From NCBI GenBank assembly GCA_021731565.1, contig JAKFXD010000099.1:1-64000 (forward strand): DNA of 64,000 nt, written 5' to 3'. Shown here piece by piece: positions 29,438 through 40,992 of the stretch. How positions within the stretch are numbered: position 1 is the first letter of the stretch; every line of letters begins with the position of its first letter. Source of the stretch: Methylocystis sp. GTDB taxonomy: Bacteria; Pseudomonadota; Alphaproteobacteria; Rhizobiales; Beijerinckiaceae. Both the position numbers and the translations under genes were made by a program. The notes beneath the pieces are model-generated. The model saw only the letters and a list, made by a program, of their open reading frames with translations, was not told the origin of the DNA and did no database searches.

Positions 29438-30249
29438 AAAGCGTTCTGCAATTTATCACGACCTCAATCACCGCGCTTCTCCTCGCGCAAAGCGGGGCGG
29501 CCGCGCAGGCGTCGCATGCGGCGCTCGACGCTGCGATCGCAGCCAACAAGCCTCACGATCTTTCCGTCTGGACGATGTTCGTCAACGCCGACATCGTCGT
29601 GAAAATCGTGATGATCGGCCTGTTGCTCGCTTCCGTGGCGACATGGACGATCCTCATCGCCAAGACGATCGAACTGAGGCGCGCGCGGGACCGTGTGCTG
29701 ACGGCGATCAGCCGACTGTCGGATGCGCGCGGACTCGCCGAGGCGCGGTTGGCGCTTGGAGGGAGCGACCGTCTCACCCAGACGCTGCTCGCCGAAGCGA
29801 CGCGCGAAATGAAACTCTCGTCCGATATTCTCGCGGCGCCCGGCGTCAAGGAGCGCATCGCGGGCTGTTATGGAGAAATCGAGCGCGCCCAGGCGCTCGC
29901 CATCAAACGCGGCACCGGATTGCTGGCCTCCGTCGGCGCGACGGCGCCGTTCATCGGTCTCTTCGGCACGGTCTGGGGCATCATGAACAGCTTCATCGGC
30001 ATTTCCAAAGCGCAGACGACAAATCTCGCCGTCGTCGCGCCGGGCATCGCCGAAGCGCTTCTGGCGACGGCGGTCGGCCTGTTCGCCGCCATCCCCGCGG
30101 TGCTGATCTACAATCATCTGGCGCGTCAGGCTTCCGCCTATCTCGAACTCGTCTCCAATCTCTCCGGCGAATTGCTTCGCATCGTGTCGCGCGATCTCGA
30201 TCGCGCCGGACATGCCGCCGCCTCCAGCAAGATTCACGCGGCGGAATAG
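29434..30249 (+). CDS. exbB: TonB-system energiser ExbB
   Basis: [29 protein letters not shown]...[27 protein letters not shown]. Confidence 0.95.
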   Translation: MKSVLQFITTSITALLLAQSGAAAQASHAALDAAIAANKPHDLSVWTMFVNADIVVKIVMIGLLLASVATWTILIAKTIELRRARDRVLTAISRLSDARGLAEARLALGGSDRLTQTLLAEATREMKLSSDILAAPGVKERIAGCYGEIERAQALAIKRGTGLLASVGATAPFIGLFGTVWGIMNSFIGISKAQTTNLAVVAPGIAEALLATAVGLFAAIPAVLIYNHLARQASAYLELVSNLSGELLRIVSRDLDRAGHAAASSKIHAAE

Positions 30250-30252
30250 CTC

Positions 30253-30678
30253 ATGGCCGTCCATCTCAAAAGCGACCTTGAAGAAACCCACGAGATCAAC
30301 GTCACGCCGTTCATCGACGTGATGCTGGTGCTGCTCATCATCTTCATGGTGGCGGCGCCGCTCGCCACCGTCGACCTTCCCGTCGATCTGCCGGCGTCCA
30401 ACGCCGCGCCCCATGAGAAGCCCGACAAGCCGGTCTATGTGACCATTCAGAGCGATCTTGCGCTCGCCCTGGGCGAGACGCCGGTCAAGCGAAAGGATCT
30501 TGTTTCGGCGCTCGATGCGCATCTTCACGACAAATCGAAACGCATCTTCCTGCGGGCGGACGCCAGCGTTCCTTATGGCGAGATGATGGCGGTGCTGGAG
30601 AGTCTGCGCGCCGGCGGCTATTTGCGCGTCGCCCTCGTCGCGCTCGATGCCGGCGGCAGGGAGCCCAGCGCGCAATGA
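30253..30678 (+). CDS. exbD: TonB-system protein ExbD
   Basis: HEINVTPFIDVMLVLLIIFMVAAPLATVDLPVDLP. Confidence 0.95.
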   Translation: MAVHLKSDLEETHEINVTPFIDVMLVLLIIFMVAAPLATVDLPVDLPASNAAPHEKPDKPVYVTIQSDLALALGETPVKRKDLVSALDAHLHDKSKRIFLRADASVPYGEMMAVLESLRAGGYLRVALVALDAGGREPSAQ

Positions 30679-31463
30679 GCGCCGCCGCCGCCCTCCAAAA
30701 TCCGCAGTCGAACGGCAGGCTTTGGGGCGTCGCCGTCGCTTTCGCCGTGCTTCTGCACGTCGCGGGCGCCGTCGCCGCCTTCGCAACCCTGCAGGGCGAT
30801 GACGAGGAAGCCTCCGGCGCGCCGGCGATCGAAATATCTCTCGAGCCGGCGGCGCCGCGCGACGCCGAAGCCGCCGACCTGCCGCCGGGACCGGTCGCCG
30901 ACGAAGCGGCCGCCGCAGCGCCCTCCGCCGCCGCGTCCGAAGCGAAGGAGGTGAAGGAGGAGCAGATCGCGCGAACCGAAGCCGAAGAGGCCGAACTCAC
31001 GCATAACACCTCTCCCGAAAAGCCGGTCGAAGAGGAAAAGAAAGTTCAGGCGCAGCCGGTGGTTTCGGCTGAATCGGCGGCGTCGGAAGCCACGGCGCCG
31101 CCCAAGTCGGAGGTCGAGCAGATTTCCGACAGGCCGGTGTCGCCGGTGCAAGGCGCGGACGTCAGAGCGAACGCCATCAAGCTGACTTGGCAAAAGGCTC
31201 TGCTCTCGCATCTTAACCGCCACAAGCGCTATCCCAGCGGCGGCGGCCGTCGTTCGGCGGAAGCGAGCATCTCCTTCACGCTCGACAGGCATGGCCATGT
31301 CGTCAGCTGCAACATCAAGCGATCGGCGGGACATCCAGCTTTTGACGACGCGGCGCTTGCGATGATGAAGCGCGCCGATCCGGTGCCGCCGCCCCCTCCC
31401 GTCATCGCGGACGAAGGGCTGACATTCGAGGTGCCGGTGCAATTTCGCGTCGGCGGAAAATGA
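30675..31463 (+). CDS. tonB: TonB family protein
   Basis: YPSGGGRRSAEASISFTLDRHGHVVSCNIKRSAGHPAFDDAALAMMKRADPVPPPP. Confidence 0.93.
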   Translation: MSAAAALQNPQSNGRLWGVAVAFAVLLHVAGAVAAFATLQGDDEEASGAPAIEISLEPAAPRDAEAADLPPGPVADEAAAAAPSAAASEAKEVKEEQIARTEAEEAELTHNTSPEKPVEEEKKVQAQPVVSAESAASEATAPPKSEVEQISDRPVSPVQGADVRANAIKLTWQKALLSHLNRHKRYPSGGGRRSAEASISFTLDRHGHVVSCNIKRSAGHPAFDDAALAMMKRADPVPPPPPVIADEGLTFEVPVQFRVGGK

Positions 31464-31683
31464 GAATTGCGTCTGAGCGCGAGCTGTCCCGATGCAGGCC
31501 GCTCGCGTGAATGCTTGCAGCGCGCGCAGCGGCCAGACGTTCGAACTTGCAACTTGTGGGAGGAGGGCGCGCGTTCTCCACAGAGCTTTTTGCCGCTACG
31601 CTTTTCTATTTCTTAAAAAATTCGGAGCATTGTCGGAATCGACTTTTGAATCGGCGCTTCAATAGCCATGTGGAGGGCTGTTC

Positions 31684-31884
31684 ATGTCGCCACATGAAAA
31701 CCGCACGAACTGGACAGAGCTGGCGATGAAGGGACATCAAGCGAAGCGCGAGGGTCTCGACCTGGAGCGAACCGTTATGCGGCTTGGCGAGCAGCTGAGA
31801 CGGCAATTCTCCGACGTCGCGTCCGAGCCGCTGCCCGAAGACATGCTTGCGCTGCTGGCGAAGCTCAACCAAGTGGCGGAGTGA
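31684..31884 (+). CDS. NepR-like small anti-sigma factor
   Basis: LGEQLRRQFSDVASEPLPEDMLALLAKLNQ resembles the NepR core IGxxLRxxYDxVxxEPxPDxxLxLLxxL. Confidence 0.7.
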   Translation: MSPHENRTNWTELAMKGHQAKREGLDLERTVMRLGEQLRRQFSDVASEPLPEDMLALLAKLNQVAE

Positions 31885-31900
31885 GCAAGCGCGGCTCGGC

Positions 31901-32092
31901 TTAGCGCGTCTTGCCCGGACGGTCGGTGAAATCCAGTTTCACGAGCAGGCCTTTGAGGTCCTCTGGAACCGGTTTCATGATCAAGTCGAGATAGAGGAGA
32001 GAGAAGCGCTTTCCGAGCGCTTCGCTCAGCGAACGTCGAAGCAGCGCTTTCCTGTCCTGTATCGAGTCGATTTTCGGCGAAGCGCTTGTCAT
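31901..32092 (-). CDS. NepR-like small anti-sigma factor (divergent)
   Basis: LGKRFSLLYLDLIMKPVPEDLKGLLVKLDF resembles the NepR core. Confidence 0.6.
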   Translation of the reverse strand: MTSASPKIDSIQDRKALLRRSLSEALGKRFSLLYLDLIMKPVPEDLKGLLVKLDFTDRPGKTR

Positions 32093-32286
32093 GGCGCGCG
32101 TTCCTCCTGCTTGAAGAGCGACCGCCAAGACGGCCAGGCGGCGATTCCATCGTGCGCCTCTTTGCCCGAAAAGATGCGTTCGGACGATTGATCGGTAAAT
32201 CGGAACGACTCGCCGCCACGCGCCACTCGCGACCTGCCGCGCTTCGAGCGATATTCGATGACGAACGGGCGAATGACTTTTTTCAT
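32089..32286 (-). CDS. Hypothetical small protein
   Basis: 65-aa ORF overlapping the start of the NepR-like gene. Confidence 0.4.
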   Translation of the reverse strand: MKKVIRPFVIEYRSKRGRSRVARGGESFRFTDQSSERIFSGKEAHDGIAAWPSWRSLFKQEERAP

Positions 32287-32443
32287 GGATGAACCTTCCT
32301 GTTATGAAGGCGCGATGATCAAACTTTAGGCGAAGCCAGTTTGTTTCGCTTCAATGGCGTTCGGAATGAAGCTCTCAATCGCAAAGTTCAAAGGAAACGC
32401 CGGCGAGATTGTCCCGCCGGCGTGGCGCTGTAACGCGTCGGCG

Positions 32444-32641
32444 CTAATGCCGTGACATCCAGTCGTCGACCTGAGTTTTGGCCTTGTCCTTCGCCACGCC
32501 GTAGCGCTCCTGGATCATGCCTTCGAGCTGCTCGCGGTTGCCATTGATGCGCGCAATGTCGTCATCCGTGAGCTTGCCCCACTGCTCCTTCACATTTCCG
32601 GTGAACTTCTTCCAGTTGCCTTCGATCGTGTCCCAGTTCAT
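32444..32641 (-). CDS. CsbD family stress protein
   Basis: MNWDTIEGNWKKFTGNVKEQWGKLTDDDIARINGNREQLEGMIQERYGVAKDKAKTQVDDW. Confidence 0.97.
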   Translation of the reverse strand: MNWDTIEGNWKKFTGNVKEQWGKLTDDDIARINGNREQLEGMIQERYGVAKDKAKTQVDDWMSRH

Positions 32642-32723
32642 GGATTCCTCCTTGTCAGGACGCGGCCGCGATAGCGGCGGACGCCTTGGAAGGCGAGCCC
32701 GCGTCTAACTTTCACGACCGATT

Positions 32724-32748
32724 AACCATTCGGTCGCGCGGATGTTCC
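32724..32748 (-). promoter_or_regulatory. Candidate EcfG-type (general stress response) promoter for csbD
   Basis: Minus strand GGAAC-N16-GGTT, about 83 nt upstream of the csbD ATG. Confidence 0.55.
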
Positions 32749-32875
32749 CTATAGGCTCGCGCTTTCGCCCAAATTTTAGATTTCTCGCGCGGCGACTGAT
32801 GGCGTCGTCGCCGGCCGCCGCCGATCGCAAGAAGCGACCGCTGCGTTGCTGTTTCAGTAGCGCCGCAAACCAATC

Positions 32876-33169
32876 CTAAGGCGTTATGCTGATCGTCGGA
32901 TAGAGCGTGCGCGTCAGCGGATCGAGGCTGCCGAGCCCCAGAAGGATCATCAGCCAAAGCGCCGCGGCGGCGGCGAACAGCCACACGGTCGCTCCTTCTT
33001 GACGCAATTCCATGAATCCAAACGCCGCCACGCCCACCATCGTCGCCGCGACAATCGCGATTCCGCCGCGTCCCCAACCCGGAAAAGCGAAGGTCGCGGC
33101 GAGTTCCGCCGCGAGAAGCGCAAACATCAGCGATGCGACCCCAACCAGACGAACAATGACCGCCGTCAT
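32876..33169 (-). CDS. Cytochrome c oxidase subunit IV-like membrane protein
   Basis: Short three-TM protein following subunit III. Confidence 0.65.
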   Translation of the reverse strand: MTAVIVRLVGVASLMFALLAAELAATFAFPGWGRGGIAIVAATMVGVAAFGFMELRQEGATVWLFAAAAALWLMILLGLGSLDPLTRTLYPTISITP

Positions 33170-33803
33170 GACGCGCGTCCTGTGAGATAGATGAGCGGAA
33201 ACAGGATGAGCCAGATGATGTCGATGAAGCTCCAGTAGAGCCCTACGACATGGACCGGACTGTGGCGCTCAGCGGTATATCGTTCGGCCCGGAAGATGAT
33301 CCAGGCGACAAGCCCTAATCCGACGACAAGATGGAGGCCATGGAGCGCCGTGGCGAAAAAATAGAAGGCGAAAAAAAGTTGCGCGCCGTTTCTCGCCGGC
33401 CCGTGAATGGCGAAGGCCGGACCTGGAAACAGACCCTTCTTAAAGTCCATTTGCCATTCGACTCCGAATTTCAGACCGATGAAAGCGGCGCCGAGCAACC
33501 AGGCGATCGCCAGCCAGATCGCCATCCCGCGACGGCTTCCGAATCCGATGTAGCCCAGGCCGACGCTGTAAGCGAAACTGCTTGCGATCAGCAGCGCCGT
33601 ATTCGTCAAACCGATCATCAGCTCCGTTTGTCGGCTGCCGGCGTCGAATGCGGTCGGATCGGCATGGCGCGCGAATATCCACGCAAGGAAGATTGGCCCA
33701 AAGAACAGCGCCTCGCTCGCGAGAAAAAGCCAAATGCCGGAAATCGCCGTTTCACGCTGATGTTCGGCGCTCCCGAACTGGAATTCCTGCGCTGCGGCGT
33801 CGT

Positions 33804-33807
<4 letters not shown>
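33166..33807 (-). CDS. ctaE: Cytochrome c oxidase subunit III
   Basis: [20 protein letters not shown]...[18 protein letters not shown]...[23 protein letters not shown]. Confidence 0.95.
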
Positions 33808-35410
<1,603 letters not shown>

Positions 35411-35414
<4 letters not shown>

Positions 35415-36373
35415 GTCCGGCTCCCGGATCGAAGCGACTTGATATAGGCGATGAGCCGCAGCACATCCTCTTCGCTGATCTGGCCTGAGAAGGACGGCAT
35501 GATCCGGGGATAGCCGGCGATCGGCGCCTTGTCGGGCGTCAGAATGCAGTCGCGGATGAATCTTTCGTCGGCCGTTACCGTGGCGCCGGTCTGCAGCCTG
35601 ACCAGGCGGCCGAACAGCCCCGCCAAGGCGGGCGCGCTGACGCCTGTCGTCGCGGACGAACCGCCGACGCCGCCTTCGCCATGACAGCCGCTGCATCCAC
35701 GCGCGGCAAAAAGCGCCTTGCCGGCGGTCGCCATGTCTTCGCGCTCGCCGGGCGCCGCGCCGCCTGCGAGCCAGGTTTCGAATTCCGGCTGCGACATGGC
35801 GACGACTTCGCCGGTCATCGAGTAATGGCCGACGCCGCAGAGCTGCGTACAGAAGAGTTCGAAGGTTCCAGGCGTCTCGACCTGAAACCACAGCGACTGA
35901 TAGCGTCCGGGAAGAACGTCGTGCTTGATGCGAAAGGCTGGAACGGAAAAATCATGAATGACGTCTTCCGACGTCATCACCAGTTGAATCGGGCGGTTGA
36001 TCGGAATGTGCAGCGCGTTGATCTCTCGCTGGCCGCCCTGATGTTCGACTTTCCACATCCATTGCTTGCCGACGACGTAGATTTGCAAAGCGTCGGCGGG
36101 CGGCTGGAAAAGCCGCACGTAAAGATTGCCGCCCCAGATAAACAAGACAAAAAAGACCGCGAGCGTCGCCGCGGTCCAACTGATCTCGAAACGCCAGGTC
36201 TTGCGCCCCGGTGCGCCGCGGGTGACGCCGCTCTCGGCCCGATACCGAACCATGTAGAGAAGGATCAGCGCGAAGACGAGGGCGAGCACGGCGCATGAGA
36301 CCAGCGTGAGCGCGAGAATCAGAAAGTCGATCTCACGGCCCTCGACCGTGACGCTCGGCGCATAGCCGTTCAT
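35411..36373 (-). CDS. ctaC: Cytochrome c oxidase subunit II with fused cytochrome c (caa3 type)
   Basis: [33 protein letters not shown] CuA motif, C-terminal CSGCHG haem motif. Confidence 0.96.
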
Positions 36374-37158
36374 GCGCGCGCGCCTTTCCGGATTTCGCGA
36401 TAAATGAACGCGGCAAGCGCAAGCATCATGACGACCGCGCCGAAGCGCAGGAATTTGACGATGGCGAATGTGTAACGGCCGGTCGTCGAGTCAAAATCGA
36501 AACAGAGCAGAAGCGCCGGCGAGGCGCGCGCCGCCACGTTCTCCGCCGCGGCGGTCCGAATGGCCTCGCTCATTTCTTCGGGGGAAGTCCCGATGGCGGA
36601 CAGGTAGCCAGAAACGATTCCGCTCGGCGTCGCCACAACCGCGCCGATCGGATGAATGAAGGTCTCAGGCTCCGCGCCCTCGCGATAGCGATAGCCGACA
36701 GATTCCGCGATCGTACGAATATCGTCGGGCTTGCCGGTAAGGTAATGAAATCCGTCCGCCGTCCCCTCCGGCGCCGCTGCGGCGAAATCGATATCGCGGG
36801 CGTTGCGTGCGGCGTCGGCCGTTTCCGCTGGATCGATGCTGACCGCGACGAACAGATAGTCGGGGCCCGCTGTCAGTCCCGCTTGCTGCGCGGCGCGCAA
36901 CAAGGCCAGTCGCGCGACTGCGCAGAGCTTCTTGCAACTGAAATAGCCGAAGACAAGAACAATCGGCGCGCGATTGAACAATTCACCAACGCCAACGTCT
37001 TGCCCGCCCGCGTCGATGAATGCGCTTTTTGACGGCAGTCGCGCGCCTTGTTTCCGCTCGTAGGCAATCCCCGTCATGTTGGGCGTCGGTTGCGCATGGG
37101 CCGGAAGATTGTTGAGAAGAAGCAACGCCAGCAGCGTGAGAAGCAGCTTCATCCGCAT
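36370..37158 (-). CDS. SCO1/SenC copper chaperone
   Basis: PIVLVFGYFSCKKLCAVARLALLRAAQQAGL; KxxC..H pattern; in operon with cox. Confidence 0.88.
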   Translation of the reverse strand: MRMKLLLTLLALLLLNNLPAHAQPTPNMTGIAYERKQGARLPSKSAFIDAGGQDVGVGELFNRAPIVLVFGYFSCKKLCAVARLALLRAAQQAGLTAGPDYLFVAVSIDPAETADAARNARDIDFAAAAPEGTADGFHYLTGKPDDIRTIAESVGYRYREGAEPETFIHPIGAVVATPSGIVSGYLSAIGTSPEEMSEAIRTAAAENVAARASPALLLCFDFDSTTGRYTFAIVKFLRFGAVVMMLALAAFIYREIRKGARA

Positions 37159-37543
37159 TCTCCTTTGGCGACATGGGCGCGGAACTCGGCCAGTCCGCAA
37201 TTCCCACTCTTGCGATTATTCGCATCGCGATTGCGATCGGAATATGGGCCGCGCCTTTCGCCTGATCGGTCCAGCCGGCGCCGTTCAAGCGCGCCAATTC
37301 GCGCCGGTGAAAATCGGCCATGTCCTCCGCCGGGTTGATCTGCAGCCGTGGCTCCGGGTATGGCGGCAGCGGAAGATTCATCGTCCGATCGATCATCGCG
37401 TCGGGAAAGAGCGCCCATGCAAGAAGAGAAAGAAGAATGACGGCGAATAAAATTGAAGCGAAGCCGATGGCGATGAAGCCGCCGCTGATGTCGCCGCCTT
37501 GGTGCGAAGCTGGAGCGAGGTCTTTCTCTTGCATTGCGCTCAC
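36983..37543 (-). CDS. Hypothetical single-TM protein in the ACIII/cox operon (C-terminus overlaps SCO gene)
   Basis: FIAIGFASILFAVILLSLLAWALF TM; RLQINPAEDMADFHRRELARLNGAGW (subunit II-like/ACIII-associated motif). Confidence 0.6.
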   Translation of the reverse strand: MSAMQEKDLAPASHQGGDISGGFIAIGFASILFAVILLSLLAWALFPDAMIDRTMNLPLPPYPEPRLQINPAEDMADFHRRELARLNGAGWTDQAKGAAHIPIAIAMRIIARVGIADWPSSAPMSPKENADEAASHAAGVASSQQSSGPCATDAQHDGDCLRAETRRATAVKKRIHRRGRARRWRW

Positions 37544-38580
37544 GCCTCAGTCCAATTCCAAATTCGGTTCGACCGGCGCGCGACGAGCAGGCTCGTGCAG
37601 GCCATGGCCAGCAGGGCGGAAAGCGTAAGCAGTGCGATCATTCCTGAATTAGCGCCGGCAAATGGCGCGACCAGCCAGAATTGGTGAAGAATTCCGCCAA
37701 CAACGATCGACGCCGAGGCAAAACCAACCGCCTTTCGCGAATGCTGGGCGGTCGACGACAGCAGCGTGAAAAAAGGAATCGCGAAATGCATGAGGACGAT
37801 AAGTCCGCCGACGATGTCCCAGCCCCGACTCCAGCGCAGCAGATACCAGGCCGCTTCGTGCGGCAAGTCGGACTGCCAGACGATCAGCAATTGCATGAAG
37901 GCGAGATAGCTCCACAGAATAACGAAGGCGAGCAGCAGGCGCGCGATTTGGCGCAAGGCCTCCACGTCCGGCGGCGCCGAGGAGAAGACTAGCGCCAGCG
38001 CGGCAATGGAGAGAGACAGCGCGCCGATCTCGCTGATCTGAACGAGACCGAATATGCTCGACGCGAAAGTCGGATCGAGCGACATGATGGCGTCAATGGC
38101 CGCGAAAGTGGCCGTCAGCGCCAGAAGAATGAGGGCAGGCGGCGCAAGCCGCGCAAGCGCGTCGTCGTCGGCGGCGGCGCGTGTGACGAGCACGGCGAGA
38201 ACCAGCCAGACGAAGAGATAGATGACGCCGCGCAGCACGAAGCCGGGACCGTTGAGATAGAGCGAATTGTCGAATTGCGCCGCGCCTGCCTGGAGCCAGG
38301 GATAAATGCGCTGCGCCGTCAGCGCGTATGGGATGACGAACAGCGGGATGAGCAACGCGCTGCGCGTCCCCGTGGCGAGCGTGTGATGAATCGCCTTTCC
38401 CCAGCGGCCGCCGGTAAGGGCGTGGATCAGCATCAACGCCATGGCGCCGAGCGGCCAGGCGATCCACACGCTCAGCGCGGCGAGCCAGCCAAAGCCAAGA
38501 AGTCTCGGCGCCAACGCCCAGCCAAGGGCGACTCCGCCATATCCGATCGCGCCCGCCAGCGCTGCAAACATCAGCATCAT
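37540..38580 (-). CDS. actF: Alternative complex III subunit ActF (quinol:cytochrome c oxidoreductase membrane protein)
   Basis: 10-TM NrfD-like protein; operon position. Confidence 0.85.
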   Translation of the reverse strand: MMLMFAALAGAIGYGGVALGWALAPRLLGFGWLAALSVWIAWPLGAMALMLIHALTGGRWGKAIHHTLATGTRSALLIPLFVIPYALTAQRIYPWLQAGAAQFDNSLYLNGPGFVLRGVIYLFVWLVLAVLVTRAAADDDALARLAPPALILLALTATFAAIDAIMSLDPTFASSIFGLVQISEIGALSLSIAALALVFSSAPPDVEALRQIARLLLAFVILWSYLAFMQLLIVWQSDLPHEAAWYLLRWSRGWDIVGGLIVLMHFAIPFFTLLSSTAQHSRKAVGFASASIVVGGILHQFWLVAPFAGANSGMIALLTLSALLAMACTSLLVARRSNRIWNWTEA

Positions 38581-39212
38581 GGCGCGGCTTCCGCTCGCGC
38601 GGCGGCGAGGTCTTCAGCCGACGCATTCTGGCTTTTCTGCAAGGCCCGGATATAGGCGGCGATCGCCCATCGATCGGCCGGCGGCACGCGCGCGGCGTAG
38701 GAATACATGGCGCCATGGCCTTGTGCGATCACATCGACGAAATGACGCGTCGGCGCCTTCAGTAATCGCGCGCTCATATAAGAGGGCGGCTCGGGAAAGC
38801 CGCGCTGCACGATCATGCCCTGGCCGTTGCCGAGCTCGGAGTGACAGGGCGTGCAAAATATCCGAAAGCGCTGCTGTCCACGTTCGACGAGCGCGAGAGT
38901 GAGCGGCGGCGGCGTCGGCTCGCGATAGAGAAAGGTGACGACGCCGGTCGGCGTCGGCGCGGGACCGACGAGCGGCGAATAGCTTCGCTGCTTTGGCTGT
39001 TCGCTCATGTCGCTGCAGGCGGATAGCGCGCAAAGCGAGAGGATGGCGAGGGCGCGGATCACAGTTCGGCCTCTTCGATGGCGCGGGCGCCGCAGCGTTC
39101 TAGAATGCTGCGTGACCGCGCCAACGCATCCGAATCGGGAGCGCGCACGACGACGACCCATCGATCGATCGTCGTGTCCCGCAGCGCGCGGATTTCGTCG
39201 ACGGAGTCGCAA
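38577..39212 (-). CDS. actE: Alternative complex III subunit ActE (monohaem cytochrome c)
   Basis: GQQRFRIFCTPCHSELGNGQGMIVQRGFPEPPSY; operon position. Confidence 0.85.
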   Translation of the reverse strand: MRLRRRNPRAAGHDDRSMGRRRARSRFGCVGAVTQHSRTLRRPRHRRGRTVIRALAILSLCALSACSDMSEQPKQRSYSPLVGPAPTPTGVVTFLYREPTPPPLTLALVERGQQRFRIFCTPCHSELGNGQGMIVQRGFPEPPSYMSARLLKAPTRHFVDVIAQGHGAMYSYAARVPPADRWAIAAYIRALQKSQNASAEDLAAARAEAAP

Positions 39213-39592
39213 TAGCGCATGAAGCCGCAGAGCGCGCCGGCGCCGACGACCGTGGCGAGCACGACGGCGAGGATGCCCGCCTCAAAGGCGATCGGAATGA
39301 ACGACGGCCAGGAGAACGGCGGCCGTCCGCCGATATCGAGCGGATAGGCGACGACATTCGCGTAGCTTTGCAGGCCGAAGGCGCCGGCGGCGCCGAGCAG
39401 ACCGATGAGGAGCGCGAAGGCGGGCAGGCGCGAAGGCTTCGGCGGGCCGGGCGGCGGGAGCGGGCTGAACAGCCGCGCGTGGCCCACGGCGGCCGCATTC
39501 AAATTGGCGAGCGCCACGAGCGAAGCGTCTTCCGAGAGAAAGGTCGCCGCCAGTCCGTTCGGCGCGATCGGCGCTTCGGCTTCGAATTTCAT
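39059..39592 (-). CDS. actD: Alternative complex III subunit ActD (DUF3341)
   Basis: PLDIGGRPPFSWPSFIPIAFEAGILAVVLATVVG...LRDTTIDRWVVVVRA. Confidence 0.9.
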   Translation of the reverse strand: MKFEAEAPIAPNGLAATFLSEDASLVALANLNAAAVGHARLFSPLPPPGPPKPSRLPAFALLIGLLGAAGAFGLQSYANVVAYPLDIGGRPPFSWPSFIPIAFEAGILAVVLATVVGAGALCGFMRYCDSVDEIRALRDTTIDRWVVVVRAPDSDALARSRSILERCGARAIEEAEL

Positions 39593-40992
39593 CGATGTCG
39601 CCTCGCATGGCGCAGAATGACTTCGCGCATCTCGAACATCGAGACCGTCGGCAACAGGCGAATGGCGACAAGGAGGCCGGCGATGAACAGACCGATCGTG
39701 CCAAAGAGCGTCATCCAATCCCAAACCGTCGGCGTATAGTCGCCCCAGGCGGAGGGCAGATGCGTGCGCCGCAAGCTCATCACGACGATGACATAGCGTT
39801 CGCACCACATTCCGACGATCACGAGAAGGCTGATAAGAACGACGAGCGTTTCGTTCAATCGAACGCTTCGCCGCCACATCGCTTGCGGCGCGAGCACATT
39901 GAAGAGAATCGTCGTCCAGTAGATTGGCGCGAGTTCGCCCGCGACCTTGTCGATGAAGAGGCGCTTCGCGGCGGCGTCCGGCCCATAGAAGGTCGTAAAC
40001 GCCTCCATCAGATAGGCGTAGCTCAGGCAAAGGCTGCTCGTCAGCAGCAGCTTGCCGAGAATGTCGAAGTGGCGGCCGGTGATGAAATCCTCGAGCCCGA
40101 GCAACCGGCGCACCGGGACGGCGACCAGCATCACCATCGCGAAGCCCGAGAGCAGGGCGCCGAAAACGAAGAAGGGCGGGAACTGCGTCGAATGCCATCC
40201 GAGCGTCGCCGCGCCGGCGAAGTCGAGCCCGACGATGCTGTGCACGGAAATGACGAGCGGCGCCATGACCGCGGCCAGGAGGCCATAGCCGATGGAATAA
40301 TAACGCCAGGCGTTTTCCGAGCCGCGAAAACCCAATGCGAGCGCGCCATAGAAGCGGCGCGTGCGCGGCGCGTCGGCCTTGTCGCGCATCGTCGCGAGAT
40401 CGGGAACGAGGCCGAAATGCCAGAACAGGATCGACGAGATCACATAGGTGAGGATCGCCGCGAAATCCCAAAGCAGCGGACTGCGGAATTGCGGCCAGAC
40501 TCCCATGACGTTTGGATAGGGGAAGAGCCAGTAAAACAGCCAGGGACGGCCAAGGTGCAAGATCGGATAGATCGCGGCGCAGGCGGCGGCGAAAATCGTG
40601 ATCGTCTCGGCGATACGGTTGAGCGCGCCGCGCCATTCGACCTCGGCGAGATAGAAGAGCGCCGAAATAAAGGTTCCGCCCGAAGCAATGGCGATCCACC
40701 AAACATAATTGATGATCGCGAAGCCCCAGACGACGGGCCAGCTAATGCCCCAAATGCCGATGCCGGCGTAAAACAGCCAGCCGATGGCGACCGCGAGGAT
40801 AAGGACGAAGAGCAACGCCCCCGCCAGGCTGAGTTTCCACCACAATGGCCAGTTCCGCTGGAGAGGCGGCGCGCATATCGTCGAGGTCATCGACGAAATG
40901 GTCTGCGCGGGAAAGACGATCGGGTCGCTGGCGCGCGGCTTGCGATGATCCGCAGACGCTTCGATCGCCGAGCCGGTCCCGAGCAGCGTCAT
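39589..40992 (-). CDS. actC: Alternative complex III subunit ActC (NrfD-like)
   Basis: WPVVWGFAIINYVWWIAIASGGTFISALFYLAEVEWRGALNRIAETITIFAAACAAIYPILHLGRPW. Confidence 0.93.
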   Translation of the reverse strand: MTLLGTGSAIEASADHRKPRASDPIVFPAQTISSMTSTICAPPLQRNWPLWWKLSLAGALLFVLILAVAIGWLFYAGIGIWGISWPVVWGFAIINYVWWIAIASGGTFISALFYLAEVEWRGALNRIAETITIFAAACAAIYPILHLGRPWLFYWLFPYPNVMGVWPQFRSPLLWDFAAILTYVISSILFWHFGLVPDLATMRDKADAPRTRRFYGALALGFRGSENAWRYYSIGYGLLAAVMAPLVISVHSIVGLDFAGAATLGWHSTQFPPFFVFGALLSGFAMVMLVAVPVRRLLGLEDFITGRHFDILGKLLLTSSLCLSYAYLMEAFTTFYGPDAAAKRLFIDKVAGELAPIYWTTILFNVLAPQAMWRRSVRLNETLVVLISLLVIVGMWCERYVIVVMSLRRTHLPSAWGDYTPTVWDWMTLFGTIGLFIAGLLVAIRLLPTVSMFEMREVILRHARRHR

